Assembly (NCBI RefSeq): GCF_000759445.1 | Contig: NZ_JRMB01000005.1 | Location: forward strand, 1 to 64,000 | Direction of reading: 5' to 3' | From: Pseudomonas lutea | GTDB taxonomy: Bacteria > Pseudomonadota > Gammaproteobacteria > Pseudomonadales > Pseudomonadaceae | Length of the DNA: 64,000 nt | Shown here: in pieces, positions 35,143 to 44,145 of the stretch | Layout of the letters: the number at the start of each line of letters is the position of its first letter | How positions within the stretch are numbered: the stretch's first letter is position 1 | Notes under the pieces: model-generated | Database searches by the model: none | The model's input: the letters and a program-made list of their open reading frames with translations, nothing else | What the model was told of the DNA's origin: nothing | Position numbers and translations under genes: made by a program

Positions 35143-37182
35143 ATGAAACTCATGATCATTGAATCGTCAGGCAAGCTGGACAAGCTACGTGACGTCTTCG
35201 CGAAAATCAGACCTGGCGAAAACTGGAAGGTGATGCCAAGCCTTGGCCACATTCGGGATCTGCCAGCCAGCGGCAACAACGAGGGCGAACTGACCACAGG
35301 GGTTCGCAATGATCTGACCCCCGTCTACGAGCTAACCGACAAAGGCGCAAAGATCGTCAGTTCACTCAAAGAGGCCGTAGCCAAGGCCAGCGAGGTCTAC
35401 CTAGCGACGGACCCTGACCGTGAAGGCGAGAGCATCGCGTGGCATATCCAGCAGGCCGTTGGCATTCGCAATCCTGTGCGAGTGAAATTCCCCGAGATTA
35501 CGGCGAGCGCCGTGGACAATGCGCTCAAGTCACCGTTGCGAATTGACATGAAACTTGTGGCTGCCCAAGAGGCACGGCGAGTGGCCGATCGCGTCATTGG
35601 TTACCTGGTGAGTTCCGAATTACGCCGTCAAACGGGTGAAGCGCTCTCCGCTGGCCGAGTGCAGTCGGTAGCACTGTACCTGGTTGTCCTTCGCGAGCGA
35701 GAGATAAGGGCCTTTAGGTCGACACTGCATTACGGTGCGCAACTGAATTTCGCGGGCGCGAAAATGACAGATGCCTGGTGCGTTGAGTGGATGACTGCCG
35801 AAGGCTTCACCACCGATGAGCAGCCATACTTCATGGACAGGGCTTTCGCCAGGCTGGTTGCCGATGTACCGGTAGTCCAGGTCACTGGTTTTGAGGACAG
35901 CACCCGTACCAAAAACCCGCCCGCGCCTTTCGAAACCGTGACTCTGCAACAGGCGGCGAGCAACTCTCTGGGCTGGGACTCGGCGCACACCATGAAGGTT
36001 GCGCAGGCACTGTTCGACAATGGCCACATCACCTACCACCGTACTGACAACCCGAACATTTCCGAAGAATCGATGCCTGCCATCAAGGCGGTCGCCGCAT
36101 CGCTGGGATTGGCCACCGTGGCTAAACGGCGTGTGTTCGCTACCTCTGAAGGCGCACAGGAAGGCCACCCGGCAACAACCCCGACGCATTGGGATGTCGT
36201 TGAGGCTGGCACCACGCCCGATGAACAAGTGCTTTATCGAATGATCCGTATTCGGGCCATTGCCTCTCAGCTGATGCCAGCTGAATACGCGGTCCGAACC
36301 GTACTCATGAAGGCAGTTGACCCGGTGCAGGGCAAGCAAGTGCTGTTTCGAGGCAAAGGCGAAACCCTGATCAGCGAGGGATGGCTGAAACTGCTCCAGG
36401 GCGATGCAACATCCGATGACGACGAACAGGATTCAGCGAATCCTATCCCGGTGTTGCAGCTTGGGCAGATCGTCAGTGTCGAAAGCGGCGAAGTGCTGGA
36501 AAAGAAAACGCGCTCTCCGAAACGCTATACCGAAGCCAGTCTGGTCGGGGCGCTCAAAGCCAACGGAATCGGCCGACCGGCAACCTATGCAGCGATCATG
36601 GGTAACATCAAGAGCCGCCAATACGTCAGAGAGGTTAAGCGGTTCTTTCATGCCGAGCCATTGGGCGAGCAAGTCATCGACCGAATGGAAGGAAAATTCA
36701 CGTTCCTGCAGGTCAATTACACGCGCGAACTCGAAAAAGACCTCGACCTGATCGCCACGGGACAGACGCAATACAAGCCAGTCCTGCAGAGCCTGGTCAG
36801 CACGCTGCAATCGGAGCTTGGCCAGCAGGCTGAGAGCATTGCAACTTACCGAAAGCCAGTCATCACGCACCCATGCCCGGACTGCAAAACCAATGATTTG
36901 CGGTTGATCAAAGGGGCTAATGGCCCTTTCTGGGCATGCAAGGGATACCCAGCGTGCAATGGCACTTTTCCGGACGCGGGAGGCAAGCCTGGCCAGCGCA
37001 AGGTTGCCGTTGTTTCGGAACACAAATGCGTGAAGTGCGACAGACCGCTTCGACACAATGTGAAAAAGGGCAAGACGGGCTACAACTTCTGGGGATGCTC
37101 TGGATTCAGGGAAGGGTGCAAGGCCACATATCCAAACCTGAAGGGGGACAAACCGGATTTCGACAACGTAAAAGGAGGTTAG
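35143..37182 (+). CDS. Type IA DNA topoisomerase
   Basis: 679 residues. Toprim motif ATDPDREGESIAWH (about 87-100), conserved SAGRVQSVAL, catalytic Tyr in GHITYHRTDNPNIS (about 294) and two C-terminal four-Cys zinc ribbons (HPCPDCKTND...WACKGYPAC and HKCVKCDRPL...WGCSGFREGC). It relaxes negatively supercoiled DNA. Topoisomerases of this type often accompany conjugation genes (TraE/TopB), helping decatenation or strand transfer. It lies just upstream of the secretion operon. A copy of the recurring palindrome lies inside the gene (35748). Confidence 0.95.
   Translation: MKLMIIESSGKLDKLRDVFAKIRPGENWKVMPSLGHIRDLPASGNNEGELTTGVRNDLTPVYELTDKGAKIVSSLKEAVAKASEVYLATDPDREGESIAWHIQQAVGIRNPVRVKFPEITASAVDNALKSPLRIDMKLVAAQEARRVADRVIGYLVSSELRRQTGEALSAGRVQSVALYLVVLREREIRAFRSTLHYGAQLNFAGAKMTDAWCVEWMTAEGFTTDEQPYFMDRAFARLVADVPVVQVTGFEDSTRTKNPPAPFETVTLQQAASNSLGWDSAHTMKVAQALFDNGHITYHRTDNPNISEESMPAIKAVAASLGLATVAKRRVFATSEGAQEGHPATTPTHWDVVEAGTTPDEQVLYRMIRIRAIASQLMPAEYAVRTVLMKAVDPVQGKQVLFRGKGETLISEGWLKLLQGDATSDDDEQDSANPIPVLQLGQIVSVESGEVLEKKTRSPKRYTEASLVGALKANGIGRPATYAAIMGNIKSRQYVREVKRFFHAEPLGEQVIDRMEGKFTFLQVNYTRELEKDLDLIATGQTQYKPVLQSLVSTLQSELGQQAESIATYRKPVITHPCPDCKTNDLRLIKGANGPFWACKGYPACNGTFPDAGGKPGQRKVAVVSEHKCVKCDRPLRHNVKKGKTGYNFWGCSGFREGCKATYPNLKGDKPDFDNVKGG
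35748..35763. promoter_or_regulatory. Palindrome TTTCGCG-GG-CGCGAAA (site 2)
   Basis: A perfect 16-bp copy inside the topoisomerase coding sequence; may be coincidental or a real site. Confidence 0.4.
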
Positions 37183-37340
37183 TTGGCCACTATTTTGCCA
37201 TTTGTCAGAAATGCGGAAGCGTTTCACCATATTATGAATGGCGTGTTTGCAATGCATCACATTTTGATACACTGGCCGTATGCCGCCATCGGGGAAAAGC
37301 CCGGTGTAGGGATTGGCCACACCAGGGACAGGTAGCGAGA

Positions 37341-37384
37341 TTTTCGCCCGCGAAAAAAAAGGCCAGATCATCGAATCTGGCCTT
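37341..37384 (-). terminator. Palindrome site 3 and terminator of the HTH gene
   Basis: TTTTCGC-CC-GCGAAAA (37341-37356) is followed by the hairpin AAGGCCAGAT-CATCGA-ATCTGGCCTT (37359-37384). Read on the minus strand, the hairpin runs into an eight-base T run, a clear terminator for the HTH regulator. Confidence 0.75.
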
Positions 37385-37394
37385 CTCAATCTCC

Positions 37395-37649
37395 TCAGGA
37401 TTTCCTTCTTGTGTCCTTTCCCCTGGCTTCGTGCCTGTTCGGGTTTGTGATCAATCCCCGTGATATGGCTTTCAGCACATAAAGTTCGAAGATGGCGTAT
37501 GGAATTCTCGACTTGCTGTATTCCCAATTCTGGTATGTACGTGTGGTCACATACAGGAACTCAGCGGCCTCAAGCTGCGTATGACCGACTTCTTGTCGCA
37601 AAGCCAGCAGTTCCTCTGCTGTCGCTAGTTTCTTATCGCTGTGCGTCAT
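37395..37649 (-). CDS. XRE-type HTH regulator, divergent from the virB operon
   Basis: 84 residues from MTHSDKKLAT; an upstream in-frame start at 37706 is less likely. The helix-turn-helix LRQEVGHTQLEAAEFLYVTTRTYQNWEYSKSRIPYAIFEL resembles short plasmid and phage regulators. It is divergent from virB1 with a 108-bp gap, so it probably controls the transfer operon and itself. A terminator lies after it. Confidence 0.75.
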   Translation of the reverse strand: MTHSDKKLATAEELLALRQEVGHTQLEAAEFLYVTTRTYQNWEYSKSRIPYAIFELYVLKAISRGLITNPNRHEARGKDTRRKS

Positions 37650-37689
37650 ACATATATCTTTTTCTAGGTTAAAAATGCGTCGAAAGTTG

Positions 37690-37729
37690 GTCTTTTGTAA
37701 TACCATTTTTTCGTCAAAAGTCTTATAAT
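37690..37729 (+). promoter_or_regulatory. Candidate virB promoter/operator
   Basis: A perfect TATAAT (37724-37729) lies 29 bases before virB1. An inverted repeat GTCTTTTG...CAAAAGTC (37690-37722) covers the -35 region and is a likely site for the divergent HTH regulator. Confidence 0.5.
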
Positions 37730-37757
37730 AGACCTCGACAACATCCTTGGTGTAGAC

Positions 37758-38432
37758 ATGTTACTACCAGCAGCAATTCTCGCCCTTTCGCAACAATGCT
37801 CTCCCCAAGTAGCCCCGACGACAATGGCTACTCTGGTTCAGGCAGAGTCTAGCGGAAATCCCTATGCCATAGGAGTCGTGGGCGCGCAGCTGGTCAGTCA
37901 GCCGGCCACCAAGGAAGAAGCGCTTTCGGCTGCAAAGTCCCTGCTAGAGCAGGGCGCTAACATCAGCGTCGGCCTCGGGCAGGTCAATATGAAGAATTTT
38001 TCCGGCCTGGGTCTGACCCTTGACCAGGCTTTTGAGCCCTGTTCCAACCTGACGGCGAGCGGCAAGGTATTGAGCGACTGCTACGCGCGGGCGAGCGAAC
38101 TGATGGGGGCCGGGCAGGAGGCGTTGAAAGCAGCGTTCTCCTGTTATTACTCAAACAACTTCAGTCGTGGTTATGAAACGGAAGGAAAGGCCGGATCAAG
38201 CTATGTCATGAAAATCGCACTCAATAACGAGAAACTCGCAAGTGTTCCCGCTATTGGGTTTAAACCCCAAGACGTTCGAGAGGTAGAACCCCAACCAAAA
38301 AACAGCGATGGAAAACCAGCAGCACCAGTTAAAGCGCTGGAAGACGGCAACAAAATTCCACAACAACCCAACTCCACAGATGACTCAATGTCGTGGGATG
38401 TGCTGGGTGACTTCCACACTCAATCGAAATGA
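37758..38432 (+). CDS. virB1: VirB1-like lytic transglycosylase
   Basis: 224 residues. An N-terminal signal-like helix, then the lysozyme-like domain: TMATLVQAESSGNPYAIGVVG with the catalytic Glu, SVGLGQVNMKNF, and AFSCYYSNNF. It opens the peptidoglycan for the secretion channel. A Pro/Asn-rich tail of about 60 residues follows. First gene of the virB operon. Confidence 0.95.
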   Translation: MLLPAAILALSQQCSPQVAPTTMATLVQAESSGNPYAIGVVGAQLVSQPATKEEALSAAKSLLEQGANISVGLGQVNMKNFSGLGLTLDQAFEPCSNLTASGKVLSDCYARASELMGAGQEALKAAFSCYYSNNFSRGYETEGKAGSSYVMKIALNNEKLASVPAIGFKPQDVREVEPQPKNSDGKPAAPVKALEDGNKIPQQPNSTDDSMSWDVLGDFHTQSK

Positions 38433-38442
38433 GACACCACCA

Positions 38443-38760
38443 ATGAAACAAAACATTTTGACTTCAAGCCCGCTGAAAACCTGCACCCGGTTCGTCATGA
38501 CGTTCTTGGGCCTGTTTTTCGTAAACTTCGCGTTTGCTGCCGGCGGCCTTGATGAGGCGACTACGCAAGCCAACACCATCAAGACCTGGGCGTACGGCTT
38601 CCTTGGGGTCTGCGTATTCATCTACCTGATCTACCTGGTCGTCATGGCGCTGCTGGATCGCAAGCAATGGGCTGACGTGCTGGTAGGTGTGGGCTACGTG
38701 GCCATTGCCGGTGCCATCATCGTTGTCGGTGAGTGGGCCTGGTCGGTCTGGGGTAGCTGA
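38443..38760 (+). CDS. virB2: VirB2 major pilin
   Basis: 105 residues: a long signal sequence ending at NFAFA, then two hydrophobic helices (IKTWAYGFLGVCVFIYLIYLVVMALL and ADVLVGVGYVAIAGAIIVVGEWAW). This is the prepilin layout of VirB2/TraC proteins. It lies between virB1 and virB3. Confidence 0.88.
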   Translation: MKQNILTSSPLKTCTRFVMTFLGLFFVNFAFAAGGLDEATTQANTIKTWAYGFLGVCVFIYLIYLVVMALLDRKQWADVLVGVGYVAIAGAIIVVGEWAWSVWGS

Positions 38761-38761
38761 T

Positions 38762-39133
38762 ATGGCAGAGGCCAAGGAGGAACCGACGTTTGCAGCCTAC
38801 AAAGGGCTCGGCTACGTCTCGATGTTCTACGGGGTTCCCCTTGGCCCGGTACTTGTCTTGTCAGCCATCGGCGTATTCGGTGGCTTCCTGTTCTGTCAGC
38901 TGCTGGGGGCCTGGGGCTTGATCTGCCCCGCCATCTGCGGCCTCGCACTGCTGGTACTCAAGGTGATGTGCGAAGCAGATAACAAGGCAATGGAGCGGGC
39001 CAAGTGGAGCTTCAAATCGTGGTGGATTCGCCTTCGTCTGACTTCGAAGATCATCACCGTTTCACCCAACAAAGTAGGGTCCAAGCATGAGCGTTTTCGC
39101 AGACAGCTTAAAAAAATTCATAGATCCGGCTGA
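38762..39133 (+). CDS. virB3: VirB3 inner-membrane channel protein
   Basis: 123 residues. Starts one base after the virB2 stop. The sequence YKGLGYVSMFYGVPLGPVLVLSAIGVFGGFL and a second helix fit VirB3, which works with VirB4 at the channel base. The last 47 bases overlap virB4. Confidence 0.88.
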   Translation: MAEAKEEPTFAAYKGLGYVSMFYGVPLGPVLVLSAIGVFGGFLFCQLLGAWGLICPAICGLALLVLKVMCEADNKAMERAKWSFKSWWIRLRLTSKIITVSPNKVGSKHERFRRQLKKIHRSG

Positions 39134-41474
39134 GCTAATGCCAGCCTACGGCCGTCATGTTGACAGCCGTGTCGTCACCATGGGCGAGGAACGGCTGCTC
39201 GGCGTGATCACTCTGCAGGGGTGCCCATTTGAAACCACGACCGATAGCGAGCTGATTCGTGGCTTCAACCAGTTCAACCGCATCCTGGCTGAGATTGCCA
39301 AGGTGAACGCACCCAACCTTGCCGAATGGCTTCACGTTCGCAAGGAGCGGGTCCGTCTCGATTTTGATTACAAATTCAAGAATACCTTCGTAGCGCAGTT
39401 TGCCGAAAAGTACCTGCAGCGCTTCCAGGGCGATGATTTTTTCAAGACCACGTACTCCATCAGCTTCGTGCTGAAATACGATTTCGACATCGAGCAGGGC
39501 ATCGAGAGGATGAACATGCTGCTCGATTTTGCGCTCAAGTCGCTGCGCCATTACGACCCCGTAGCACTGGGCATCGAGCAAAATTCCCATGGTGTCACGC
39601 ACTCGCAAATTGGTGGATTCCTCAACCAGCTGCTGAACCGCTCCGATGAAATCGTGCCGCTGAGCGGTGACGCTATCAGCGATACCATCCAGACAGCTGG
39701 CCTGCATTTCGGGTTTGACCTTTGCGAGATTCGCCCAAGCACGGGCGGACAGATTTATGCGACCTACTACGACCTGGACTTTCCCGACGAAAGCAAACGG
39801 GCGATGTGGAACTCGCTGCTCAAAGAACCCTTCGAGTTCTGCCTTACCCAGTCGTTTTTCAACTTCACGGCGAGCAAGTCGCTGGGCCTGAGCAACAAGA
39901 AGATCAACCAGGTCTCATCGGGCACGAATTTCCCTGAACACTACGTCCAGGACATTCAGGAAGCCCGCAGCTACATCGCCTCGGGCGAAATAACCCTTGG
40001 CGAACACCACGGTGCGCTGGTGGTGTATGGCCGTACGGCACGTGAGGCGACCGACAATGGCAGCACAATGGCGACTAACCTGCTGGCTTCCAGCGGTGCT
40101 CGCTTCGTGCGTGCAACTAGCTCGGGGATCTTCACCTATTACTCGATGATGCCTGGCACAAAAGACAAGCCTCTGGCCGAGCCAAAGACTACTCGTAACG
40201 TTGCGTGTGGCTTTTCGCTGTACAACTACCCGACCGGGAAACAGCGCGGCAATCCAATTGGCGACGGCTCAGCCGTCATGCCGCTGCCGACCGTTTCCGG
40301 TTCCGTATTCTGGTTCAACACGCATGTCAGCAATCCAACGCAGGACGTGCGGGGTCAGAAATATCCGGGGCACATGCTTTGCCTAGGCGCGACCGGTGCG
40401 GGTAAGACGACCTTTGAAGGGACCCTTGTCGGGTTTCTGGATCGCTTCAACCCCAAGATTTTTGCCATCGACTTCAACCGCTCGATGCAGATGTTCCTTG
40501 AGACCTACGGCACGACCTATTTTGACATTCAGGAAGGTGTCTACACCGGCCTGAACCCGTTCCAGTTAACGGACTCGCCGTCACTGCGTTCATACCTGTA
40601 CGGGCTTGTCGGTGCCTGTGGCCGTGACAACAGTGGCCATCTGACCGCCAGTGACGAAGCCAAGATCAAGAATGCCGTTGACACGATCATGGGCATGGAA
40701 CAGCTGGACCGCCGTTTCAGCTATCTGTCGTCACTGATCCCGCCAGAAGGGGGGGACGGCCTGGGCGATCGCCTGGCCAAATGGCAGCAGTCTTGCAATG
40801 GCTCGCTGGCCTGGGCACTGGACAGCCCGGTCAACCAGTTCGACCCGGCAAACATGCGCCGGATCGGGTTCAACACCACCGACATTCTCAAGCCCGGCCA
40901 CCCGGCCACCGAGCCTGTGCTATCCGTGCTGTTCCACATGAAAGACATGATGCAGAAGGCCGGTGAACTGTTCCTGACGCTGGTTGAAGAGTTTTGGGTG
41001 CCTGCCAACTACCCGACAACCCAAGCACAGATCATGGGCACGCTCAAAGCAGGCCGGATCAAGGGCGAATTCATGTTTCTGGTGTCGCAGTCGCCCGAGG
41101 ACGCCATCAACTGCGCGATCTTCGCACCGATCATTCAGCAGACTCCGACCAAGGTGTTTTTGCCAAACCCGGACGCCACCTTTGAGAGCTACGAGAAGTG
41201 CGGCCTGAACCGCAAAGAGTTCGACGAACTTCACAAACTCGACAAGGCGTCGCGCACATTCCTGATCAAACAGGAACATCAGTCCACGTTCGTACTGCTC
41301 GACCTGGAAGGCTTCGATGACTTCCTGCCGATTATCTCAGGTACGTGGGAAAGCATCGATCTGGCGCACAAGATCAAGGCCGAAGTTGGCTCTGATCCAG
41401 CCGCTTGGGTGCCTATTTTTCAACAGCGTTATCGCGAAATGAAAAGTGCTGAAAAACAAGGAGAAATGAAATGA
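39087..41474 (+). CDS. virB4: VirB4 transport ATPase
   Basis: 795 residues, normal length. Walker A is CLGATGAGKTTFEG (about 432-445), Walker B-like FLTLVEEFW, plus the N-terminal VirB4 domain. It powers pilus assembly and substrate transfer at the inner membrane. Its start lies within virB3, and its stop overlaps virB5 by four bases. Confidence 0.96.
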   Translation: MSVFADSLKKFIDPAELMPAYGRHVDSRVVTMGEERLLGVITLQGCPFETTTDSELIRGFNQFNRILAEIAKVNAPNLAEWLHVRKERVRLDFDYKFKNTFVAQFAEKYLQRFQGDDFFKTTYSISFVLKYDFDIEQGIERMNMLLDFALKSLRHYDPVALGIEQNSHGVTHSQIGGFLNQLLNRSDEIVPLSGDAISDTIQTAGLHFGFDLCEIRPSTGGQIYATYYDLDFPDESKRAMWNSLLKEPFEFCLTQSFFNFTASKSLGLSNKKINQVSSGTNFPEHYVQDIQEARSYIASGEITLGEHHGALVVYGRTAREATDNGSTMATNLLASSGARFVRATSSGIFTYYSMMPGTKDKPLAEPKTTRNVACGFSLYNYPTGKQRGNPIGDGSAVMPLPTVSGSVFWFNTHVSNPTQDVRGQKYPGHMLCLGATGAGKTTFEGTLVGFLDRFNPKIFAIDFNRSMQMFLETYGTTYFDIQEGVYTGLNPFQLTDSPSLRSYLYGLVGACGRDNSGHLTASDEAKIKNAVDTIMGMEQLDRRFSYLSSLIPPEGGDGLGDRLAKWQQSCNGSLAWALDSPVNQFDPANMRRIGFNTTDILKPGHPATEPVLSVLFHMKDMMQKAGELFLTLVEEFWVPANYPTTQAQIMGTLKAGRIKGEFMFLVSQSPEDAINCAIFAPIIQQTPTKVFLPNPDATFESYEKCGLNRKEFDELHKLDKASRTFLIKQEHQSTFVLLDLEGFDDFLPIISGTWESIDLAHKIKAEVGSDPAAWVPIFQQRYREMKSAEKQGEMK

Positions 41475-42154
41475 CTCGCTTGAATACTCGCTCACTCTCG
41501 TTTGCAATTTCCGTGGCCTTGGGCACGATCTCGGCAAACGCTTTGGCCTCCGGCATTCCTACCGTTGACGTAGCAAGCATTGCGCAGATGGCGCTGGATG
41601 CCAAAGCGCAGGCCGATCAAGCTGCAGCAGCGCTCTCTGAGGCTCAAAACGCTATCTCCCAGGCCAAGTCCCAGTTCAATGAACTGAAGGGGCTGACAAC
41701 CGGAAATTCCGGCTACGGGAGCATGTACAACAGCTCCAAGATGACCAGCTACCTTCCGACCACCACCACTGCCGGCAGCTGGTCAACGATCTACAGCAAC
41801 ATGGACAGTTCAAAACTGGCCAGCTTGCGCAGCCAGTACGGTCTTACGTCTGATGACGCCCTGCAGCAGGAGGTCTACGACAAGAAGCTGACCAACATGG
41901 CCACTGCTGAAGCCCAATATGACGCGAATAACCTGCGTCTGCAGAATATTCAGAATCTGCAGGCAGCAGCTGATCAGGCCACTACGCCTCAGCAAAAAGA
42001 AGACATTTCCAACCGGATCAAAACCGAGCAAGCAACTATTGCCAACGAGGCAAACCGGCAGGCAACGGCCAAAGATCTGATGGACAAGCAGGATGATCTG
42101 CTGGCTCAAAAGCAAAACGATGAATTCGACAAATTCATGAAGAGTGGGGAATAA
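41471..42154 (+). CDS. virB5: VirB5 minor pilin
   Basis: 227 residues with a signal peptide ending near ANALA, then a helical, Gln/Ala-rich periplasmic domain (MALDAKAQADQAAAALSEAQNAISQAKSQ) as in VirB5/TraC tip adhesins. GGAG lies upstream; ATGA overlap with virB4. Confidence 0.9.
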   Translation: MTRLNTRSLSFAISVALGTISANALASGIPTVDVASIAQMALDAKAQADQAAAALSEAQNAISQAKSQFNELKGLTTGNSGYGSMYNSSKMTSYLPTTTTAGSWSTIYSNMDSSKLASLRSQYGLTSDDALQQEVYDKKLTNMATAEAQYDANNLRLQNIQNLQAAADQATTPQQKEDISNRIKTEQATIANEANRQATAKDLMDKQDDLLAQKQNDEFDKFMKSGE

Positions 42155-42156
42155 CC

Positions 42157-43134
42157 ATGGCAGGGCAATTCACTATAGGCTCCGATATATTCGCGTCGAT
42201 TGACACCGGACTTTCCTCGGTGTTTTCGTCGGGTTTACCTGCGCTCGCCAGTTTGGTGGCGCCTGTAGTGGGTGCCTTTGTGTCCCTGTATGCTGTAATT
42301 ATTGCACTCAACTGGATCTGGTCAGGCAACACGCAGGAACTACCCATTGGTGATTTGCTGAAGCGGATGTTCTACATGGCGCTGTTCACAGCGTTCGCGT
42401 TCAACATCTCGCTTTACAATACCGCCGTGGTGGCTCCAGTCCAAAGTATTGGTGCGGAAATCGCCCAAGCATTCGCTCGGACCAATACTCAAGTGCCTAA
42501 CATCATTGATCAGATGGGAAACCAGATCATCGACACCGTAACAATGATCTGGACAAAAACACCCAAAATGACCTTGCTCAAATGGAACTTGGTGCCGATG
42601 ATGCGTGCCCTCGGGACTATCCTAATTGTGGCAATTGGCGGTTCTATATTCATGGCTATCTCGTTCCTGTATTTGCTGATTGCCAAGATTATGGTTGCCT
42701 TTGTATTGTTAGTTGGGCCAATTTTTATTTCATTCGCATTCTTCCCGTTAACTCGGGACTACTTCATGAAATGGGCATCACAGCTGCTGAACTATATTTT
42801 TCTTTATGCCTTTTTCGGCATAGGCTTTACGCTCTTAACAAACCTCCTGCAGCAATATGTTTCGGGCAACGACTTCAGTAAGATTCTAGTTACGGATGTA
42901 ACACAGATTAAATTACTATTCTGCTACATCCTTTTCTCCGGCGTAATGATGGCTATTCCCTCTCTTGCCTCTCAACTGACTGGCGGTGTTGGCATAAGTG
43001 GCCTGGGCGCAGCGGGTCCGATGATGAGCATGATGACGCGGGGTGTCAGTCAACTCGCCAAAGGCTTGGGGAAAGGAGCAGGTGGCAGCGGTAATCGGAT
43101 CGCGGGTGCTGGGTCCAATCGCAAGTTAGGATGA
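42157..43134 (+). CDS. virB6: VirB6 polytopic membrane protein
   Basis: 325 residues with five or more hydrophobic segments (LASLVAPVVGAFVSLYAVIIAL, AFVLLVGPIFISFAFFPL and others) and the conserved VirB6 region FPLTRDYFMKWASQLLNYIFLYAFFGIG. It forms part of the inner-membrane channel. Gly/Ser-rich C-terminus. Confidence 0.94.
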   Translation: MAGQFTIGSDIFASIDTGLSSVFSSGLPALASLVAPVVGAFVSLYAVIIALNWIWSGNTQELPIGDLLKRMFYMALFTAFAFNISLYNTAVVAPVQSIGAEIAQAFARTNTQVPNIIDQMGNQIIDTVTMIWTKTPKMTLLKWNLVPMMRALGTILIVAIGGSIFMAISFLYLLIAKIMVAFVLLVGPIFISFAFFPLTRDYFMKWASQLLNYIFLYAFFGIGFTLLTNLLQQYVSGNDFSKILVTDVTQIKLLFCYILFSGVMMAIPSLASQLTGGVGISGLGAAGPMMSMMTRGVSQLAKGLGKGAGGSGNRIAGAGSNRKLG

Positions 43135-43135
43135 T

Positions 43136-43151
43136 TTTCGCGGGCGCGAAA
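43136..43151. promoter_or_regulatory. Palindrome TTTCGCG-GG-CGCGAAA (site 4)
   Basis: Begins one base after the virB6 stop. Sites 4 and 5 are 46 bp apart centre to centre and flank the virB6-virB7 gap. Confidence 0.55.
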
Positions 43152-43181
43152 TTCCGTTTTCAGGTTTAACCAATATAAAGA

Positions 43182-43197
43182 TTTCGCGGGCGCGAAA
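43182..43197. promoter_or_regulatory. Palindrome TTTCGCG-GG-CGCGAAA (site 5)
   Basis: Ends 14 bases before the virB7 start and abuts its GGAG ribosome-binding site, so binding or folding here could limit virB7-virB8 expression. Confidence 0.58.
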
Positions 43198-43211
43198 AAA
43201 TGGAGTTACAC

Positions 43212-43358
43212 ATGTACAAGGTTTTGATCTTGGTGTTATCGGCTTTTCTCGTTTCGGCATGTTCTTCCAAACCACCAATGCCCCCAGAACCAGAGGGGCC
43301 ATTGATCAAGGTGAACATCAACCAGCCACATGAGACTTTCGGCGAGGTGAAGAAATGA
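43212..43358 (+). CDS. virB7: VirB7-like lipoprotein
   Basis: 48 residues: MYKVLILVLSAFLVSAC with lipobox LVSAC, then a short Pro-rich mature part. The size and position between virB6 and virB8 fit VirB7, which stabilises VirB9 in the outer membrane core. GGAG lies 6 bases upstream, and ATGA overlap couples it to virB8. Confidence 0.85.
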   Translation: MYKVLILVLSAFLVSACSSKPPMPPEPEGPLIKVNINQPHETFGEVKK

Positions 43359-44143
43359 GAAAAAACACGGATGTCAGCCCGGAATTGCAAAAGCATTTCG
43401 AGGAGACCAAGAGCCTGGAACAGCGCCGCGACAGCGGAGACGCTGCGGAAAAAGGTGCCTTGGGAAAAGAAGCCAAGCGCCTGATCGAGGAAGCGAAGAA
43501 ATTCGAGCGCTCACGCGAAGCGTCGAACAAGAAGATGACCAAAGCTGCAGTGATTGTGGCGGGTATCTCCGTTGTATTGAACCTGCTTCTGGGCATTGCC
43601 ATTGTTGTCATGATGCCCTTGAAAACAGTCGAACCCTATGTTCTCCGAATTCACGACGGAGGTTCGGTCACTGCCGAGGCGCCGCTGGGTGAGGCGAAGA
43701 CGACGTTTGGCGAGGAAGCTGACAAGTTCTTTATCTCGCAATATGTAATTGCTCGTGAGTCGTATGACTGGAACCTGGCTCAGCGCAATTACGACACGGT
43801 AAAGTCATATAGCATTCTGGGTGGTTCGGTTTTCAACGAGTACGACAACTTCGTCAAGTCGCCTAAATCGCCGCTCGCCATTCTGACCAATAAGGCCCGT
43901 GTAGAAGCGCCTATTACGTCCATTACCCTGGACCAGAAAACGTCGACGGCAACCGTTCGCTTCGCAAAAACCGTTATTGCGGCAGATGGCAAGCCAAGCT
44001 TGATGATTCCGCAAACCTACTGGATTGCCACACTCAGCTACAGCTACCCCAATCCGAAACTCAAGCCCGAGGAGCGTCGCCTGAACCCGCTCGGTATGAA
44101 GATTCCGGCCTATCAACTGGTGCAAGAGCAAATCGGGAACTGA
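43355..44143 (+). CDS. virB8: VirB8 inner-membrane protein
   Basis: 262 residues. A charged cytoplasmic N-terminus, one TM helix (AAVIVAGISVVLNLLLGIAIVVMMPL) and the periplasmic VirB8 domain (FISQYVIARESYDWNLAQRNYDTVKSYS...RLNPLGMKIPAYQ). Nucleates the channel and links VirB6/9/10. Confidence 0.95.
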   Translation: MRKNTDVSPELQKHFEETKSLEQRRDSGDAAEKGALGKEAKRLIEEAKKFERSREASNKKMTKAAVIVAGISVVLNLLLGIAIVVMMPLKTVEPYVLRIHDGGSVTAEAPLGEAKTTFGEEADKFFISQYVIARESYDWNLAQRNYDTVKSYSILGGSVFNEYDNFVKSPKSPLAILTNKARVEAPITSITLDQKTSTATVRFAKTVIAADGKPSLMIPQTYWIATLSYSYPNPKLKPEERRLNPLGMKIPAYQLVQEQIGN

Positions 44144-44145
44144 CA